This document shows positions 51,002 through 62,825 of a DNA stretch of 64,000 nucleotides, in pieces; positions within the stretch are counted from its first letter, which is position 1; the number at the start of each line of letters is the position of its first letter. The notes under the pieces were generated by a model. That model was not told the DNA's origin and ran no database searches. It saw nothing but the letters and a program-made list of their open reading frames with translations. The DNA lies in contig JAKMXF010000011.1 in the NCBI GenBank assembly GCA_024704765.1, positions 947,973 through 1,011,972 on the forward strand. The letters are read 5' to 3'. The translations under genes and the position numbers were made by a program. The DNA is from Oopsacas minuta. Lineage: Eukaryota > Porifera > Hexactinellida > Lyssacinosida > Leucopsacidae.

Positions 51002-53008
51002 ATGGAATTTGACATACCAGACAAACACGCGTTCGTATTTATCGTAATTTCTAAACGATTAAGCTCAGAGAGTCTCTGCTCGCTAATGCGATTATTCGGC
51101 ATTAAATCAGAGGAGTGGGATAGGATTCGTTCGTCACAGTGCCCGCCCTTAGCTTTCTTATGCTATCTTCATTCTATCGATTTGTTGGATAAGAGTTTGC
51201 TTGAGAAACATCTGAAGAGTATTGGGGAGGTAGCTCTATCCAGATGGGTAATAGACAATTGGAATAATACTGACACTATTCCCAAAGCTAAACAGGAAGA
51301 TATTCATAACCAGGATAACAGAGCTCTCACAAATCTAGACTCAATCCTATCTTCTGATGTATTCACTCCCGGGGGTGCTTTACAGAATCGTCTATTTCTT
51401 AACGGTATTATTGAGCAGCAAATAGAACTAGAGAGACAGTCATCATCTCGTACATTTGAGTGGAGAACAACTAGCTCATCCAGTGACACCCGTAAAACTC
51501 CCATCTCTTTGCCAGACGCTACATTTCCAGACTTATCATTCGATTACAACAGCAATCCCACCAGCAGAATAGCACATCACAGAGAAGGACTACATGCTAA
51601 GTCTGAAAGGACAAACAAAATCTTGCGTACACAAAGTCAAACAGATCTCTACACATCTGTGGGAAGGAGGACTAGCTTGCATTCGAAAAAGTCCGAATGC
51701 TACCACGGAAATTTCTCTGAGATTTTCAGTTTACTGAAATCCTCGAAGGACATAAACAAGGCTATAGGTATATACTATTTGCAAGAGAAATTACAAGAAG
51801 AATTCAATGAAGATATATGTTTAAATGTGTGGTATAATGTAAATGAGTTATTTCATGGCAAGAACCAACAACTGAAATTATTCTTCTTGGATTTTTTCCG
51901 ATCCTATATAAAAGCATCGATTATATTCTTACAAGACAATCAAAAGGTGTTGGAAGAAATTCTGCTAGCTCTCTTTCAGGATTTGAGTTTGAATTATGGA
52001 GCAGCAAAGTTCAAAACTTACCGAATCCTTGACGAACTTATCCAAGAATTCTCTCCGCTTACCTTGCTTATAAGTATGACTCGTGTTATACTACAGACAA
52101 TTGAAATTACAGAAATTACAAAATCCAGTGAAGCAACGAACTTGTTGATTCTGTCTCAAGAGGTTTATTCAGATTTTCTGACTCTACTTTCACTAGAAGA
52201 TCTAGTCTCAATCCCAGAGATTAATGTGCTTGCAAGAAAATGTGTGAACCAATCACGATGTATTGATCCACTCTTACAGAAAATAGCTCAGCAAATCATT
52301 GTCAATTTCTACAATCTGCAACCAACTCTAATCTTCACTTTAGTTCGGGACTTGATGGACTACAAAGATAAACGATTCGTTAGTGAGATACTGCAAGGCC
52401 ATTTGTTAGAGGAAGATATTTCTATGGGAATACCGCGTAACCAGTCCAGCAGGAGAGAGCATCAACTTTTGCCTCCCCGATCGGTCAGTATACCAGATTT
52501 TTCTCAGTCAGAGTCATTCGAAATTATTTCTGATGATAGCGCTGTTCGTGATGAATCAAACTTTGAAAACTTTATTTTAGAAGAATTGAATGAATTTAAT
52601 ACCAAAGGTGAGATTTCTATGAAAATTCCTATGCCTACAAAGCTGACTGCTATGCGATCTTTCTTAGCTCCAGCCACACCGATAATCACCAATAGTCTCA
52701 TTAGCCACGAAGACAGCAAGTTCGTTAGTCTCATTTCTAAGAGAGATCCGAAGCGATATTTTAGCAAACGAGTTTTCGTATTTCTACGCTCGAGATTAGT
52801 GGCAGGAATTCTACGAGCAATTTTCAAGGAAGAATGTGCTACAGAGTTTTTATTGTTTCCTGCGAAACGCAACAGCTTAGCTGGCGTAGAGTTTACACAC
52901 ACGGTAGGAGACTGCGATGGAACGTACAAAGGAAAGCGAAGGTTCTTTTGCAGGGCAAACTGTGCCACTTTCCTACAATTGGAGGGAGTATTTGTGCTGA
53001 GGGACTGA
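51002..53008 (+). CDS. Death-fold plus helical-repeat protein
   Basis: A 668-residue protein. Residues 1-88 are helical and look like a death-fold domain: SKRLSSESLCSLMRLFGIKS, EEWDRIRSSQCPPLAFLCYL, LDKSLLEKHLKSIGEVALSRW. A disordered region to about 230 follows. Then comes a helical solenoid at about 235-480, rich in Leu and Ile like ARM/HEAT repeats (FSLLKSSKDINKAIGIYYLQ). The tail is mixed Ser-rich. I do not know an established family with this order. A death-fold/solenoid scaffold in immune or apoptotic signalling is possible. A short ATG at 50998 overlaps the start but ends after four codons. Confidence 0.55.
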   Translation: MEFDIPDKHAFVFIVISKRLSSESLCSLMRLFGIKSEEWDRIRSSQCPPLAFLCYLHSIDLLDKSLLEKHLKSIGEVALSRWVIDNWNNTDTIPKAKQEDIHNQDNRALTNLDSILSSDVFTPGGALQNRLFLNGIIEQQIELERQSSSRTFEWRTTSSSSDTRKTPISLPDATFPDLSFDYNSNPTSRIAHHREGLHAKSERTNKILRTQSQTDLYTSVGRRTSLHSKKSECYHGNFSEIFSLLKSSKDINKAIGIYYLQEKLQEEFNEDICLNVWYNVNELFHGKNQQLKLFFLDFFRSYIKASIIFLQDNQKVLEEILLALFQDLSLNYGAAKFKTYRILDELIQEFSPLTLLISMTRVILQTIEITEITKSSEATNLLILSQEVYSDFLTLLSLEDLVSIPEINVLARKCVNQSRCIDPLLQKIAQQIIVNFYNLQPTLIFTLVRDLMDYKDKRFVSEILQGHLLEEDISMGIPRNQSSRREHQLLPPRSVSIPDFSQSESFEIISDDSAVRDESNFENFILEELNEFNTKGEISMKIPMPTKLTAMRSFLAPATPIITNSLISHEDSKFVSLISKRDPKRYFSKRVFVFLRSRLVAGILRAIFKEECATEFLLFPAKRNSLAGVEFTHTVGDCDGTYKGKRRFFCRANCATFLQLEGVFVLRD

Positions 53009-53139
53009 TATAATATTTTTGTACTGCTTGTTGTAATACTTTCATTGGCTTGTAATTTATATGTTTTTAATCAATTGTTGCATTAACTTACGTATAATTA
53101 ATAATTATTACTATTCTATACATCCAATAATAGTCAGTC

Positions 53140-54945
53140 ATGCCTAAGATGGTAAAAAAGTCTCAGAAAGATAAGAAACCTTCCAAATCTATGAGTAGTA
53201 CAAACCCAGATCGTCCGCGTACCAATCCTGGCATGCGAGATAAATCTACCATAAAACGATTGCAAATGTACAAATACGGAGGAAAGGCCATCCGTAATAA
53301 AGGCGGTAAAATTATTCAACCAGCTCCGTTTCAAAACAGAGCGAAGAGTGGAGAAATGGGACGCGTAGAACCGAACAGAAAATGGTTTGGAAATACACGC
53401 GTAATCGCACAGAATTCTCTGCAAAAGTTTCAAGAAGAAATGGGACAAGTTCGTAACGATCCTTACAAAGTGCTTATGAAACGCAGCAAACTTCCTGTCT
53501 CATTACTACAGGAGAAACGGAAACAGGCGAGAGTACACATTTTAGATACAGAGTCATTTGAGCATACATTTGGGAAGAATGCTCAGAGAAAACGGCCAAA
53601 CCTTCCCTCTAATGATCTTAGAGAATTAGTACAGACAGCAGAAAACTCAAATTCAAAGTATGATAAATTACTGGATAAGAATTTGATTGTCGAAGAACCT
53701 GAATGCAAAGAAGAAGCTATTGACATCAAATTCGCTGCAGGACAATCTCGTCGCATTTGGAATGAACTCTACAAAGTTATAGATTCATCTGACGTCATCG
53801 TACAAGTCCTAGATGCTAGGAACGCCCCAGGCACTAGATGCCACCAAGTTGAAGCTTATTTAAAAAGCCAGAAGTCTCACAAACACTTAATATTTGTGCT
53901 TAATAAATGCGATCTCGTGCCTACTTGGGTAACCAAGCATTCGATTACAACTTTGTCTAAATCTAACCCGACCATAGCATTCCATGCTTCTGTAACGAAT
54001 TCATTCGGTAAAGGATCTCTCATTCATTTGCTGAGGCAGTTTGCTAAGTTACATTTAGATCGGAAGCAAATCAGTGTAGGATTTATTGGCTATCCAAATG
54101 TAGGTAAGAGCTCTATTATAAATACACTCAGATCTAAAAAGGTATGTAAAGTAGCTCCAATCCCTGGGGAGACTAAAGTCTGGCAATATATTCGTCTAAC
54201 CAAACGAATCCATTTGATAGACTGCCCAGGTGTTGTCTATCCTGAAGGAGAGACAGAAGCTGATAAGGTTTTGAAAGGTGTTACACGTGTGGAATATCTG
54301 AAAACTCCTTCTTTCTATATTTCTGAAGTTTTAGACAGAACTACACATGCTTATATTAAAAGATTATACGGAATAAGTGAATGGAAAGATGAAGAAGAAT
54401 TCTTGGAGAAAATGGCCAAGAAAACAGGAAAGTTATTGAAAGGTGGAGAGTTTGATATTGAGACTGTTTCTAAAATGATTCTCAGTGATTGGCAGAGAGG
54501 TAAGATTCCATATTTCGTGAAACCGGAGGATCAGGACATGGAATCTAGACGGGGGGATACTTCCAAAAAGGTCACATCGGTTGCTAATAAAAGTACAGTT
54601 TCAGTGAAACAGAATTTAGATCAGATTAAACACAAGTCAGCTGATTACTCTACAATTAATTTCCAACTGATAGAACCATCTCAGAACTCAGAGACTGATG
54701 TCACTACTGATAGTGATGTGAGTAATATGAGCGTTATTGAAGAGATGAACCTTTCTGAAGAGATGAACCTTTCTGAAGTTGAGTGTGCAGTGAGTGAAGC
54801 GAAACAAGAAATGACAGGTACAGACAAAGAATTAATTAAACAATCAGAAGAGATTGTTAACAAGCGCAACAAGAAGAGGAAAGCAGGAGTACACTTCTAC
54901 TCTATGATAAGTGTTAAAAACCGCAAAAGAGTCAAACTAAATTAA
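53140..54945 (+). CDS. GNL2: Nucleolar GTPase GNL2 (NOG2)
   Basis: A 601-residue product. GNL2 is a 60S assembly GTPase that acts late in nuclear pre-60S maturation. The basic N-terminal NGP1NT-type domain covers the first 170 residues. It is followed by a circularly permuted GTPase with G4 NKCD, G5, then G1 GYPNVGKSS and G3 DCPG, in the order expected for the YlqF family. The Lys-rich C-terminus includes a short duplicated MNLSEE motif. The start is ATG 53140, with CAG two bases upstream. It is slightly shorter than human (731) because the C-terminal tail is reduced. Confidence 0.92.
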   Translation: MPKMVKKSQKDKKPSKSMSSTNPDRPRTNPGMRDKSTIKRLQMYKYGGKAIRNKGGKIIQPAPFQNRAKSGEMGRVEPNRKWFGNTRVIAQNSLQKFQEEMGQVRNDPYKVLMKRSKLPVSLLQEKRKQARVHILDTESFEHTFGKNAQRKRPNLPSNDLRELVQTAENSNSKYDKLLDKNLIVEEPECKEEAIDIKFAAGQSRRIWNELYKVIDSSDVIVQVLDARNAPGTRCHQVEAYLKSQKSHKHLIFVLNKCDLVPTWVTKHSITTLSKSNPTIAFHASVTNSFGKGSLIHLLRQFAKLHLDRKQISVGFIGYPNVGKSSIINTLRSKKVCKVAPIPGETKVWQYIRLTKRIHLIDCPGVVYPEGETEADKVLKGVTRVEYLKTPSFYISEVLDRTTHAYIKRLYGISEWKDEEEFLEKMAKKTGKLLKGGEFDIETVSKMILSDWQRGKIPYFVKPEDQDMESRRGDTSKKVTSVANKSTVSVKQNLDQIKHKSADYSTINFQLIEPSQNSETDVTTDSDVSNMSVIEEMNLSEEMNLSEVECAVSEAKQEMTGTDKELIKQSEEIVNKRNKKRKAGVHFYSMISVKNRKRVKLN

Positions 54946-55199
54946 TATTAGTTGTGATTTTACAGTTAATTTAGTGTATATTTTAGGAAATAATACATAT
55001 ACGTAGTCGCTAATTGATCTGTCACATCAATCAATTCATCAATAATGAACTACGAACATTGAAATGTTCGAATACAAAATGTATAATATTTGAGTGCATT
55101 GAAATATATAAATTACGACAATCATAGAGTGAGTACTGTCAGCAAGCAAAGAGTAATGATATTAGTGGGATAGCGTGCAAACTTATTAGAATAGACATT

Positions 55200-57688
55200 T
55201 TAATACACAATTTCATATAAGGTTGTCTTTTTATCCCCAGACCCTGTCACTATATACTTGTCGTCTTGTGATATGTCAGAACTGAGCACAGAACTGTTCT
55301 CTCGTCTGCTCACCAGCTGTTGGCCAGAGGGAGAGTGCCACAAGTTCAGCACGCTATCCTTTCCTCCTGTCAGACACCACTGAGCATCAGTTGCATATTT
55401 TAAAGTCAGAATAGATTGGGTGTGAATGTTCAATCGGAAATGTTCATCCTTTCTCAAATTTTGAACTTCGACGCTTGCATTTTCATTCCCCACGGCGAGC
55501 CAATCTCTGGAAGGGCACGCTCCCAAAGCAAATATTTGTCCGGAAAACGAGTACTCCTTGACCTTGTCCAGCTCTCTAATGTCCCAGGACTTAACTGTGT
55601 GATCTAGACCTCCTGTAAACAGTGTGTTACCGTCTGCTGATATGTCAATACTGCTGGCACCCTCTCCATGTCCGTCCACCTGTTTGATTGGTTTGAATGT
55701 CTGTGAATTCCAAATGCTAATCTTACCGTCACTTCCACAAGTAAAGAAATACTTTCCATCTTGTGACAGAGCCAGCGCGTAGTATACTGGACCACCGGAG
55801 TTGTGCTTAACCAATGGTAGAGAGCTTCCTGACTGAATATCAAATACACACAAATTAGAGAGTTCTCCTCCTACGATCAAATGGTTACGATCTGGTATCA
55901 GCTTACAGAAGCGGAGATAAGTATCTTCTTCACAATCGAGTGTATGTGCAGGCGTATTCGACTGGTTAATGTCCCATACTTTTACCGACCCCTTATCTCC
56001 CGCGAATATCTTGGAGCGCGATTGTTCAAGCCAAACAGCACACACCACTTCTTCGTGCGAGAATTCTCTGACTACTTTTAAATCTTTGGGATAGCTTCCG
56101 TTTTGTAACGGAGAGTAACTGTATGGTATAGCTGTACCGTCACTGATGAGAGTGGATGAACTCTGCTTTGGGTTTGATAAAAGGATGGAATGAGGATTCC
56201 ACCGTTGAGAAGATTGTGTGAAGGCTGACGTTCTTCCAATCCTATCTACTTGATCTGGTCTCGTGTATGACGTCATAGAGCCGTTATGCGGCGAGTCTGA
56301 AGTAACATTGAGTGAGAGTTTTAGATTGAGATCTACCTTGTTCTGTTTACTAGTAGGAGAGTCTACAGGCGAGGGATATACTCTAGAAGGATTCGATGAA
56401 GCTGAGAGAGTAAGTGTATTTGCTTTAGAAGGTTGTAGCTTTGTAGTATTAGAGAGAGGTTGGAAAGATCTGTTGCTTAAGTGAATTTTGTCTGGAGAAG
56501 GTTCATCATCATCTACAACTAATTCTGTATCACTTCTTTCCTCATCAGAGCTGTGAGGAGATATCTCCTCTCTCGCCCTCTTAGCTCGGTTGGTTAGGTT
56601 CTGAGAAGAATTCCTGGAGTTATTGGGACTCTTGTGACGTGTTTGAGTACCACTGGGGGGGCTAGTGCTCTTAGGTTCCATCAGTTCTTGCTTAATCAGA
56701 GAGGGATGTACTGGGGTCTGTATAGCCTGTAGATTAGGGGGAGGGAGTAGAGGCATGATGCAGCCTTGAGCTGTAGAGCTCAGATTGATACCGGGAGAGT
56801 TTATAATAGTTTGAGGTGGAAATCTGATAGATTGGAGGTTAGGAGGCAATAAGGGGGTAGTCTGAGCTTGTGCCATCTGTTGACCAAGCAGAGCACTCAG
56901 CTCTGATACACTAACCTAAATATCAATATGATAGTATTATTGGTGCATTGAAAATAACTTATCAGAGATTCTAATTATTAATTCGCAAAATGCTCACGAG
57001 TTATTGAAAGAGATGCCAAAATTTGTATAATCTATCTTCCTACACAATCAGTGTTTTAATGAGTGGGTTTCTAATTGTGTTAATTAGCCGCGGTGTTGGA
57101 TATAATTTAAGGTTAGTTAGTTAACATAATTAAATTTTGACAGCTTGTCCATATTCTTTGATGATTCTCAATAGTTTATGCTTAGCAGGGCTACACAATT
57201 GAGTTAATTATTGTAGAATTGAAAATCGATTAAGTACTCACCTGCTTTGCCTTGTCTAGGTTAGCCATAACATGTGCCTGCATTTCCTGAGGTAAGTGAG
57301 GGAGGTATTGGGTAACAAGATTGGTGAGTCGTTTATTTATCTCAGAAGTCTTCTGCACATCCATATTCAGTCCATAACACATCTCATAGTACATTACTTG
57401 CTGTTTTTGTAGCTCCGACTTTTCAGCTTGAAGTCTTTCAGAATCCAAACGTAGTTGCAAGTTGTGAGCTTCTAAAAGCGCGAATTGTTCGCGAATTTTA
57501 TCAAGAGGTTCGGAAATGGATGGCTTAGCAGTTTGTGAGTTAGCTTGGTGCTGTATAGAAGAAGAAGAAGTTGGAGGCGTCTGAAGTATTGGATTATGTG
57601 GGTGTGAGAATTGAGAAGCGTGCGGAATGAAATTCATCGGAGAGATTATGTTCAGTCCTGCAGGATGGGAGCCATTGATCGGCTTCAT
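55200..57688 (-). CDS. Groucho/TLE transcriptional corepressor
   Basis: Two exons on the minus strand, 57688-57242 and 56915-55200, are joined across a 326-bp intron (donor GTGAGT, acceptor TATTTAG) in phase 0 to give about 720 residues. Residues 60-150 hold the glutamine-rich tetramerisation domain (FALLEAHNLQLRLDSERLQA), and the exon junction reads KQVSVSELSALLGQQ as in TLE proteins. The middle is Pro/Ser-rich (GP/CcN/SP-like). A seven-bladed WD40 propeller occupies the C-terminal 330 residues and ends in YEIVY. Groucho is recruited by Hes, TCF, Runx and similar factors to repress transcription. It is metazoan-specific, so it supports an animal origin for the window. Confidence 0.92.
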
Positions 57689-59262
57689 AATATATCGTAT
57701 AGCTTGATACTTGGGGAGTAATTTGGATCTACTTTAGAGAGAAATATAGGAAAAATGAACAGAAATTAAAATTTTTTGATAGATATTGAAACTGGGCTGA
57801 ATAAATATAATAGAAAGGTTTGGAGAATAGAAGAAGCCTGCTATACTAGTATCTTATACGTGATGGATTATTGAAAATAAAGAGCCATCCAACCTCATAT
57901 TTTACTAGTTTAGGTTATTTATAGAGATATGGCAACGCATATAGTGTCTTGGTAGTCTCAGTACTAATCGGTAATCACAGGCATATCTGCGCTATCAACT
58001 GCTGTCCTACATCTCTTATACACCAAGTTAACCTGTTTGGAAATAATATAATCATAATTTATTCGTGCCAATTATAATTAATTAATTAATTAAGATATTG
58101 TATGTAACATATATTCTCAGATTACAGTTAGTTTTTGTGTAAATTGAGATTACCTAGGATTCTCACCTGCTATGACTTTGTATTGTCTGATTGTCCAGAA
58201 ACTTATTGACACCTGCCAATTGAGATTGCTCTTAACTTTGGGATAGCTCTTTAATTAATTGATTTATTGATTGCTCTTTCTCCATTTCTGCTCTATTGCT
58301 CGATACATACAAGATGCTATGCTCTGCTCTACCAGGCCATAAATAGCAAAAATGATATCGTACTGTAATTGAAATAATTAATTTAGGAGATAGAACTGCA
58401 CACAATCTGAGGCTAACGCCAAGTTGATAAAATTAGTGGACTCTTGTTAAGTTTGCGAGATTATAATTCGAACAGTTATGCGATTTGATGCGTATAAAGA
58501 CTGAGAGATATATAGAGAGAGTACCTCTAATAACCGACACTAATTGAGCAATTAGTGCAATACAGAATGTAATTAATATTAGCAAATGGTGCACTCAGGA
58601 AAGTAATTTTGCCTGTCTGAGTATAGACACAATATAACGATGAATACATTAGCATTGACTGAATAAGTGTAAATGATGTTTATGGAAGAAGGTAACCACT
58701 TAATTATGCAACTTACCTAATTTGTATGGAATTTGTATTTTATAGACATAAGACTGATTAGAGCACAGCTAAATACTGGCATAACTGACAATAAATTTAA
58801 TTAATCCTCATTAAGGAATTTTGAGCTGAATGAGGTATGTCGGACAATCAAATTACTTGCCATGTCAGTTTGTAAAGAAGCTCGCTTAATATGTGTAACA
58901 GATAGGAGAGGCTTCTAATGTTAAGAAACTGATTGGGATACCTTATAGCAGAGGATAACCGTAATAGTACAATTGCTATGGATTCATACTTAGACAGGAC
59001 AATCCAATTCTTGGAGATGGTATAGGGATTTACCAACTGACACATTATACAGTTGAACAATGAAAATCTTAATTATTTTAAACTCTTTAACAAAATAAGA
59101 CTTCAGATTAAGTCAATGAACATTAAGGTCGGATAATAGGCTAAATTGGCTATCAAACTACAAAGTAAAATAATTCAAAATGAAATTTACACACGCACAC
59201 ATACATACAAACCAATTCCGAATTACTAGTAAAATACCCTAAAAGAAATAGATACAAACTTA
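57689..59262. other. Gene-poor AT-rich stretch
   Basis: A 1.57-kb AT-rich interval between the Groucho start (upstream, minus strand) and the 3' end of the kinase gene. A short AATT repeat occurs near 58077. Frames of 70 codons are not supported. The Groucho promoter is presumably near 57689-58000. Confidence 0.4.
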
Positions 59263-61494
59263 CTATACAGCCTTATTCTCTGGAATAGCTTGAAATTCCT
59301 TGTCTTGCTTTTCAGTGGTGAGATATCTATATCCAACACGAGATTCTAACTGTTTGAGCTTTAGCCACATGTCCTTGTCCACGAACCAGGGATGTTGAAG
59401 AGCTCTACTTACGTTATATCTCTTTCTAATACTAACCTCCATCAGATTGTTAACCAGATCAATAGCTGTCGGCGAAATTAGCTTCCATGGATGTGATGGG
59501 TACATGAACTCTTGATTGCTAACTTGAGACTTTATATCTTCATCCTCATTGAAAGGAAATGTCCCGCTCAGACTGACATAAGTAATAACTCCAGATGACC
59601 ACATATCCAGGGCTCTGTTGTAGCCACTACTGTCCAGTACCTCAGGTGCTACATAAGCGGGTGTTCCCACAAGGGACCTGCGGAATTGCTCAGTGTTAAT
59701 CATACGAGCATAACCAAAGTCGCATAGTTTTATTTGATATGGTATCTCCTTACTGACCAACAGTACGTTTTCAGGCTTGAGATCACAATGCACCGCATCA
59801 TGCTTGTGTAAATATCTCAGAGCAATTAGGATTTGGTAGATAATTGTTTTAGTGTTAAATTCGTCAAGACGTCCAATGGGCTGAGTTAGAATCAGTTCCA
59901 GCATATCTCCAGCTAAGCGCTCCATTACTACAAATAACATCTTCCAATTCTCAAATACTTTCTCTAGCCCAACTATACCCGGATGACTTATGCCTTGTAA
60001 GAATAGAACCTCGTTTAGTAGGGCTTGCTTCTCGTCGATAGGGAACTGAGTCTTCTCAATAGCTTTGACTGCTACTAATCTACCAGATTTCCTATTCACT
60101 CCACCGAACACAGTACCAAACTGTCCGCTGCCTAATATATCCTGATGGAATACCTGATAGAATAGGCTAATATCAAGCGTTTCAGTCTTGATGCTCGCGT
60201 CAGAGGTTGATTTTGGAACTTTGAAAGAACCACGCATTTGATGTTTATGCATTCCTCCAAATTTAGGCCTACGAGCAGGCCTGAAAGCGATAAACTCCGA
60301 TTTATTGGAAACAACTGGCGGAGGCGGTTCCTTGCTGGCTCCTTTCGACACTTGGCCGGTTGCGTGAGATTGTTCTTGCTCAGTCTCCAGAGTGAAAGGC
60401 ATTAACAGTGCATGAAATTCGTTCTCCCATTCAACCATTGATGAAAGTCCAATACCAAACTCAGCCCATTCTTTCTCCTTCAGACTTTGGAGGTTGAACA
60501 CATCTCCAGGTTTTACAGGATCCTTTGAGAAATGAATCAACTCATCTCTGCTAATCACATCCAGTCCGATGTAGTATTCCATTCCATCGCTTGTAGTCAG
60601 CAACAAACAAGGTACTGGATTGAGTTTAGAAGAACTTTGTGACGAAAACATAGCGCCGTATGGCATTATCGTTTGTATTGAAGCTAAAGGTACTTCGAAG
60701 CTGGGTTGCTTAGCGTCTGGAGTCAAGAAGAAACTTACAGATTTATAGGAGAGGCGACAGAACAGTTGTTGACGTATTGAGCATTGTTTTGTACAGAAAA
60801 TTAACCAACCCTCCTTCACATAGTTTGAGGCTTTGCTGTCTTGTTTATTTGATGCACCTAACACACCTCTACGTTGAGAAATACGGGACACTCTTGAAAA
60901 GTTATTTTTGCCCTCTCGTATATTTTGAACTTTGGGTTGAACCGTATCTCCACGGATTATTCGTCCCAACTCTTTAGTATCTAAAGGATTCGCTAGATGG
61001 AAACAAGAAATAGAATCAGGGTCCTTTATATATCCTGGAAGAAGAGATTTATCGACATTACGCTCCAAAAACACGTAAATACATTTGTCATATTTGTGAT
61101 AAGACTCCAATTGTGTGAATAACTCTGTTGTAGAGAAACGTTGAAACGATTCTTCGTAGATTGCGCCAGATTCTTTATTCATAAGAATCTGCTTTAGAGT
61201 TGGAGAGCAGATAATAAGAATAATGTTAGAATCATTTAGATGTTCAGAGTACCAGTGATGCCAGGCACCAACTGTAAATTTATTTGATTCAAAAAAGGGT
61301 TCAGAAATTGCATCAATCCTTTCCGATTCTCTCAAAGATTTCGTCACTTTGATAATCCGTTCTTTTTCTTCTTTCATCTGTGATTTATCTAGATCCATAT
61401 CTGGTTCCCTTGAAAATATTATTAGCGCTTTGTATTGGATATCCGAGTTCTCCGACGTGGCAGTAGGAGGAAGATTGTTAGAAATACTGGCCAT
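59263..61494 (-). CDS. SEFIR/TIR-like plus PH plus protein kinase D catalytic domain
   Basis: The start chosen is ATG 61494, four bases after AATTAG; the frame is open further 5' with extra ATGs. The 743-residue product has an N-terminal SEFIR/TIR-like domain at about 21-180 (ALIIFSRE, GAWHHWYSEHLNDSNIILII followed by CSP, CIYVFLERN). There is a linker, a PKD-type PH domain at about 226-366, and a PKD kinase domain at about 445-705. Kinase features are the glycine loop GSGQFGTVFGG, K477, HCDLKPEN (D571), DFG (592-594), the activation loop FRRSLVGTPAY and APE. The usual PKD N-terminal C1 domains are absent. Of the two activation-loop serines, the first is Q603 and the second is S607. No introns. 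It is probably activated by a SEFIR or TIR partner rather than by diacylglycerol. Confidence 0.8.
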   Translation of the reverse strand: MASISNNLPPTATSENSDIQYKALIIFSREPDMDLDKSQMKEEKERIIKVTKSLRESERIDAISEPFFESNKFTVGAWHHWYSEHLNDSNIILIICSPTLKQILMNKESGAIYEESFQRFSTTELFTQLESYHKYDKCIYVFLERNVDKSLLPGYIKDPDSISCFHLANPLDTKELGRIIRGDTVQPKVQNIREGKNNFSRVSRISQRRGVLGASNKQDSKASNYVKEGWLIFCTKQCSIRQQLFCRLSYKSVSFFLTPDAKQPSFEVPLASIQTIMPYGAMFSSQSSSKLNPVPCLLLTTSDGMEYYIGLDVISRDELIHFSKDPVKPGDVFNLQSLKEKEWAEFGIGLSSMVEWENEFHALLMPFTLETEQEQSHATGQVSKGASKEPPPPVVSNKSEFIAFRPARRPKFGGMHKHQMRGSFKVPKSTSDASIKTETLDISLFYQVFHQDILGSGQFGTVFGGVNRKSGRLVAVKAIEKTQFPIDEKQALLNEVLFLQGISHPGIVGLEKVFENWKMLFVVMERLAGDMLELILTQPIGRLDEFNTKTIIYQILIALRYLHKHDAVHCDLKPENVLLVSKEIPYQIKLCDFGYARMINTEQFRRSLVGTPAYVAPEVLDSSGYNRALDMWSSGVITYVSLSGTFPFNEDEDIKSQVSNQEFMYPSHPWKLISPTAIDLVNNLMEVSIRKRYNVSRALQHPWFVDKDMWLKLKQLESRVGYRYLTTEKQDKEFQAIPENKAV

Positions 61495-62825
61495 ATGGCT
61501 AATTGGAATGAAAAATAGAGAATGAATATTCGAAATATAATACATCATAGAAATCTGTAAGAATGGAAATTCATAAACTGCAGAGATGCCAACTCTCACA
61601 AGGAATACATACATAATGGAATTGAAACAGAGAAATCTCTGAGGTTTCAAAGTAATAATGAATAACAAAGTTAGAATAATTCGTTTCTCTCAAACAAATA
61701 CACCTTAGGAAATGCACCAACACTCCAAAGGGAGGTTCTAAAAGCTACTTGAGAATGTTCTTATAGTATAAGGAAATGTTCATATAAATATAATGGATTT
61801 ATATACCCTTAAACGTAATTAGAAGATTATTGAATTATAAGATTCTCATATTCGTAAGGTTTTAGCACAATATTCTAAGAAATCTTGAGAAGTGATTGTA
61901 ATATTTAATGTTACAACAAATTGTGTTACAAATAATAGCATAAAATATATGAATAAGTCTGTGGCAGTCCTTCTGGGCTGCTGCTTAATAAATTGGTTGT
62001 GAGTAGACTCATCTGCAACACTTTGTAACTCTCCTCTCAATCACGAGAGTCGAAGGTGGTGGCACTCAAATACAGCAATTGCCCCAAATCAGTCTCAAGC
62101 GAAGTAGATGTAGAATATGACAGGAAGGGAAAGGATGGGGAAGAGGAGAAGAGATTTTAATTATTATGTTCAATTATATTCGTATATATACTTGTTGGTG
62201 AGTTGCAGGTGTCACAACATATATAGAATAAACTATAGTATTTCAGTAGTTACCAGCTGCATCAAATGAAATGTTTGTAAGGCTTGCAACACCTGCACTA
62301 GTACAAAGAGTATAAATACGAGCAATATTTACGAATTTAAATATTTCTGCTACTTCTCTCTAAGATGTCTCATTTCTTCACTCTGTTTCCTCCCTCACGC
62401 TTCCCTGCACTCTATCTATTACAGGACTACAATCTTACTCTCAATTCTTCACTCAACTCTGCTCAATTGTCTGACATAATTCTCTCAATTCGTCACCTAC
62501 CTCTGTTCAATTTTCTGACAGCATTCTCTCAATTCGTCACTTACCTCAGACATTATAAATATAAATTCCTATCTAACTGAACCTAGAAACATTAGAGATG
62601 CTAAAGAAGTGATTGAAAATACAATTATAGTGTATGTTAATTGATTTTTATAATTGTTAAGAGCTTAGAATTATGGTTTGAATAATTGAAATATTATGGC
62701 ACTTATAATGCATAGGGTAGCGGAATAGTTATACTACAAAACATTCATAAAATAGATTAAACAAGTAGAACAGTAACTGCAGGTTATAAGAACATCGTCG
62801 AGAACTGGAAATAATGGCCGTAAAA
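61495..62825. other. Gene-poor stretch with a short 44-bp duplication
   Basis: AT-rich sequence upstream of the kinase start codon, which presumably holds its promoter. At about 62464-62551 a 44-bp unit containing TTCTCTCAATTCGTCAC occurs twice. Inverted TGCAGGTGT/ACACCTGCA copies sit near 62212 and 62290. A 71-codon frame at 62365 is not supported. Confidence 0.35.

Noticed and set aside
62365..62580. 71-codon frame near the array
   Set aside because: It is built on a 44-bp tandem duplication of TTCTCTCAATTCGTCAC and has no domain.
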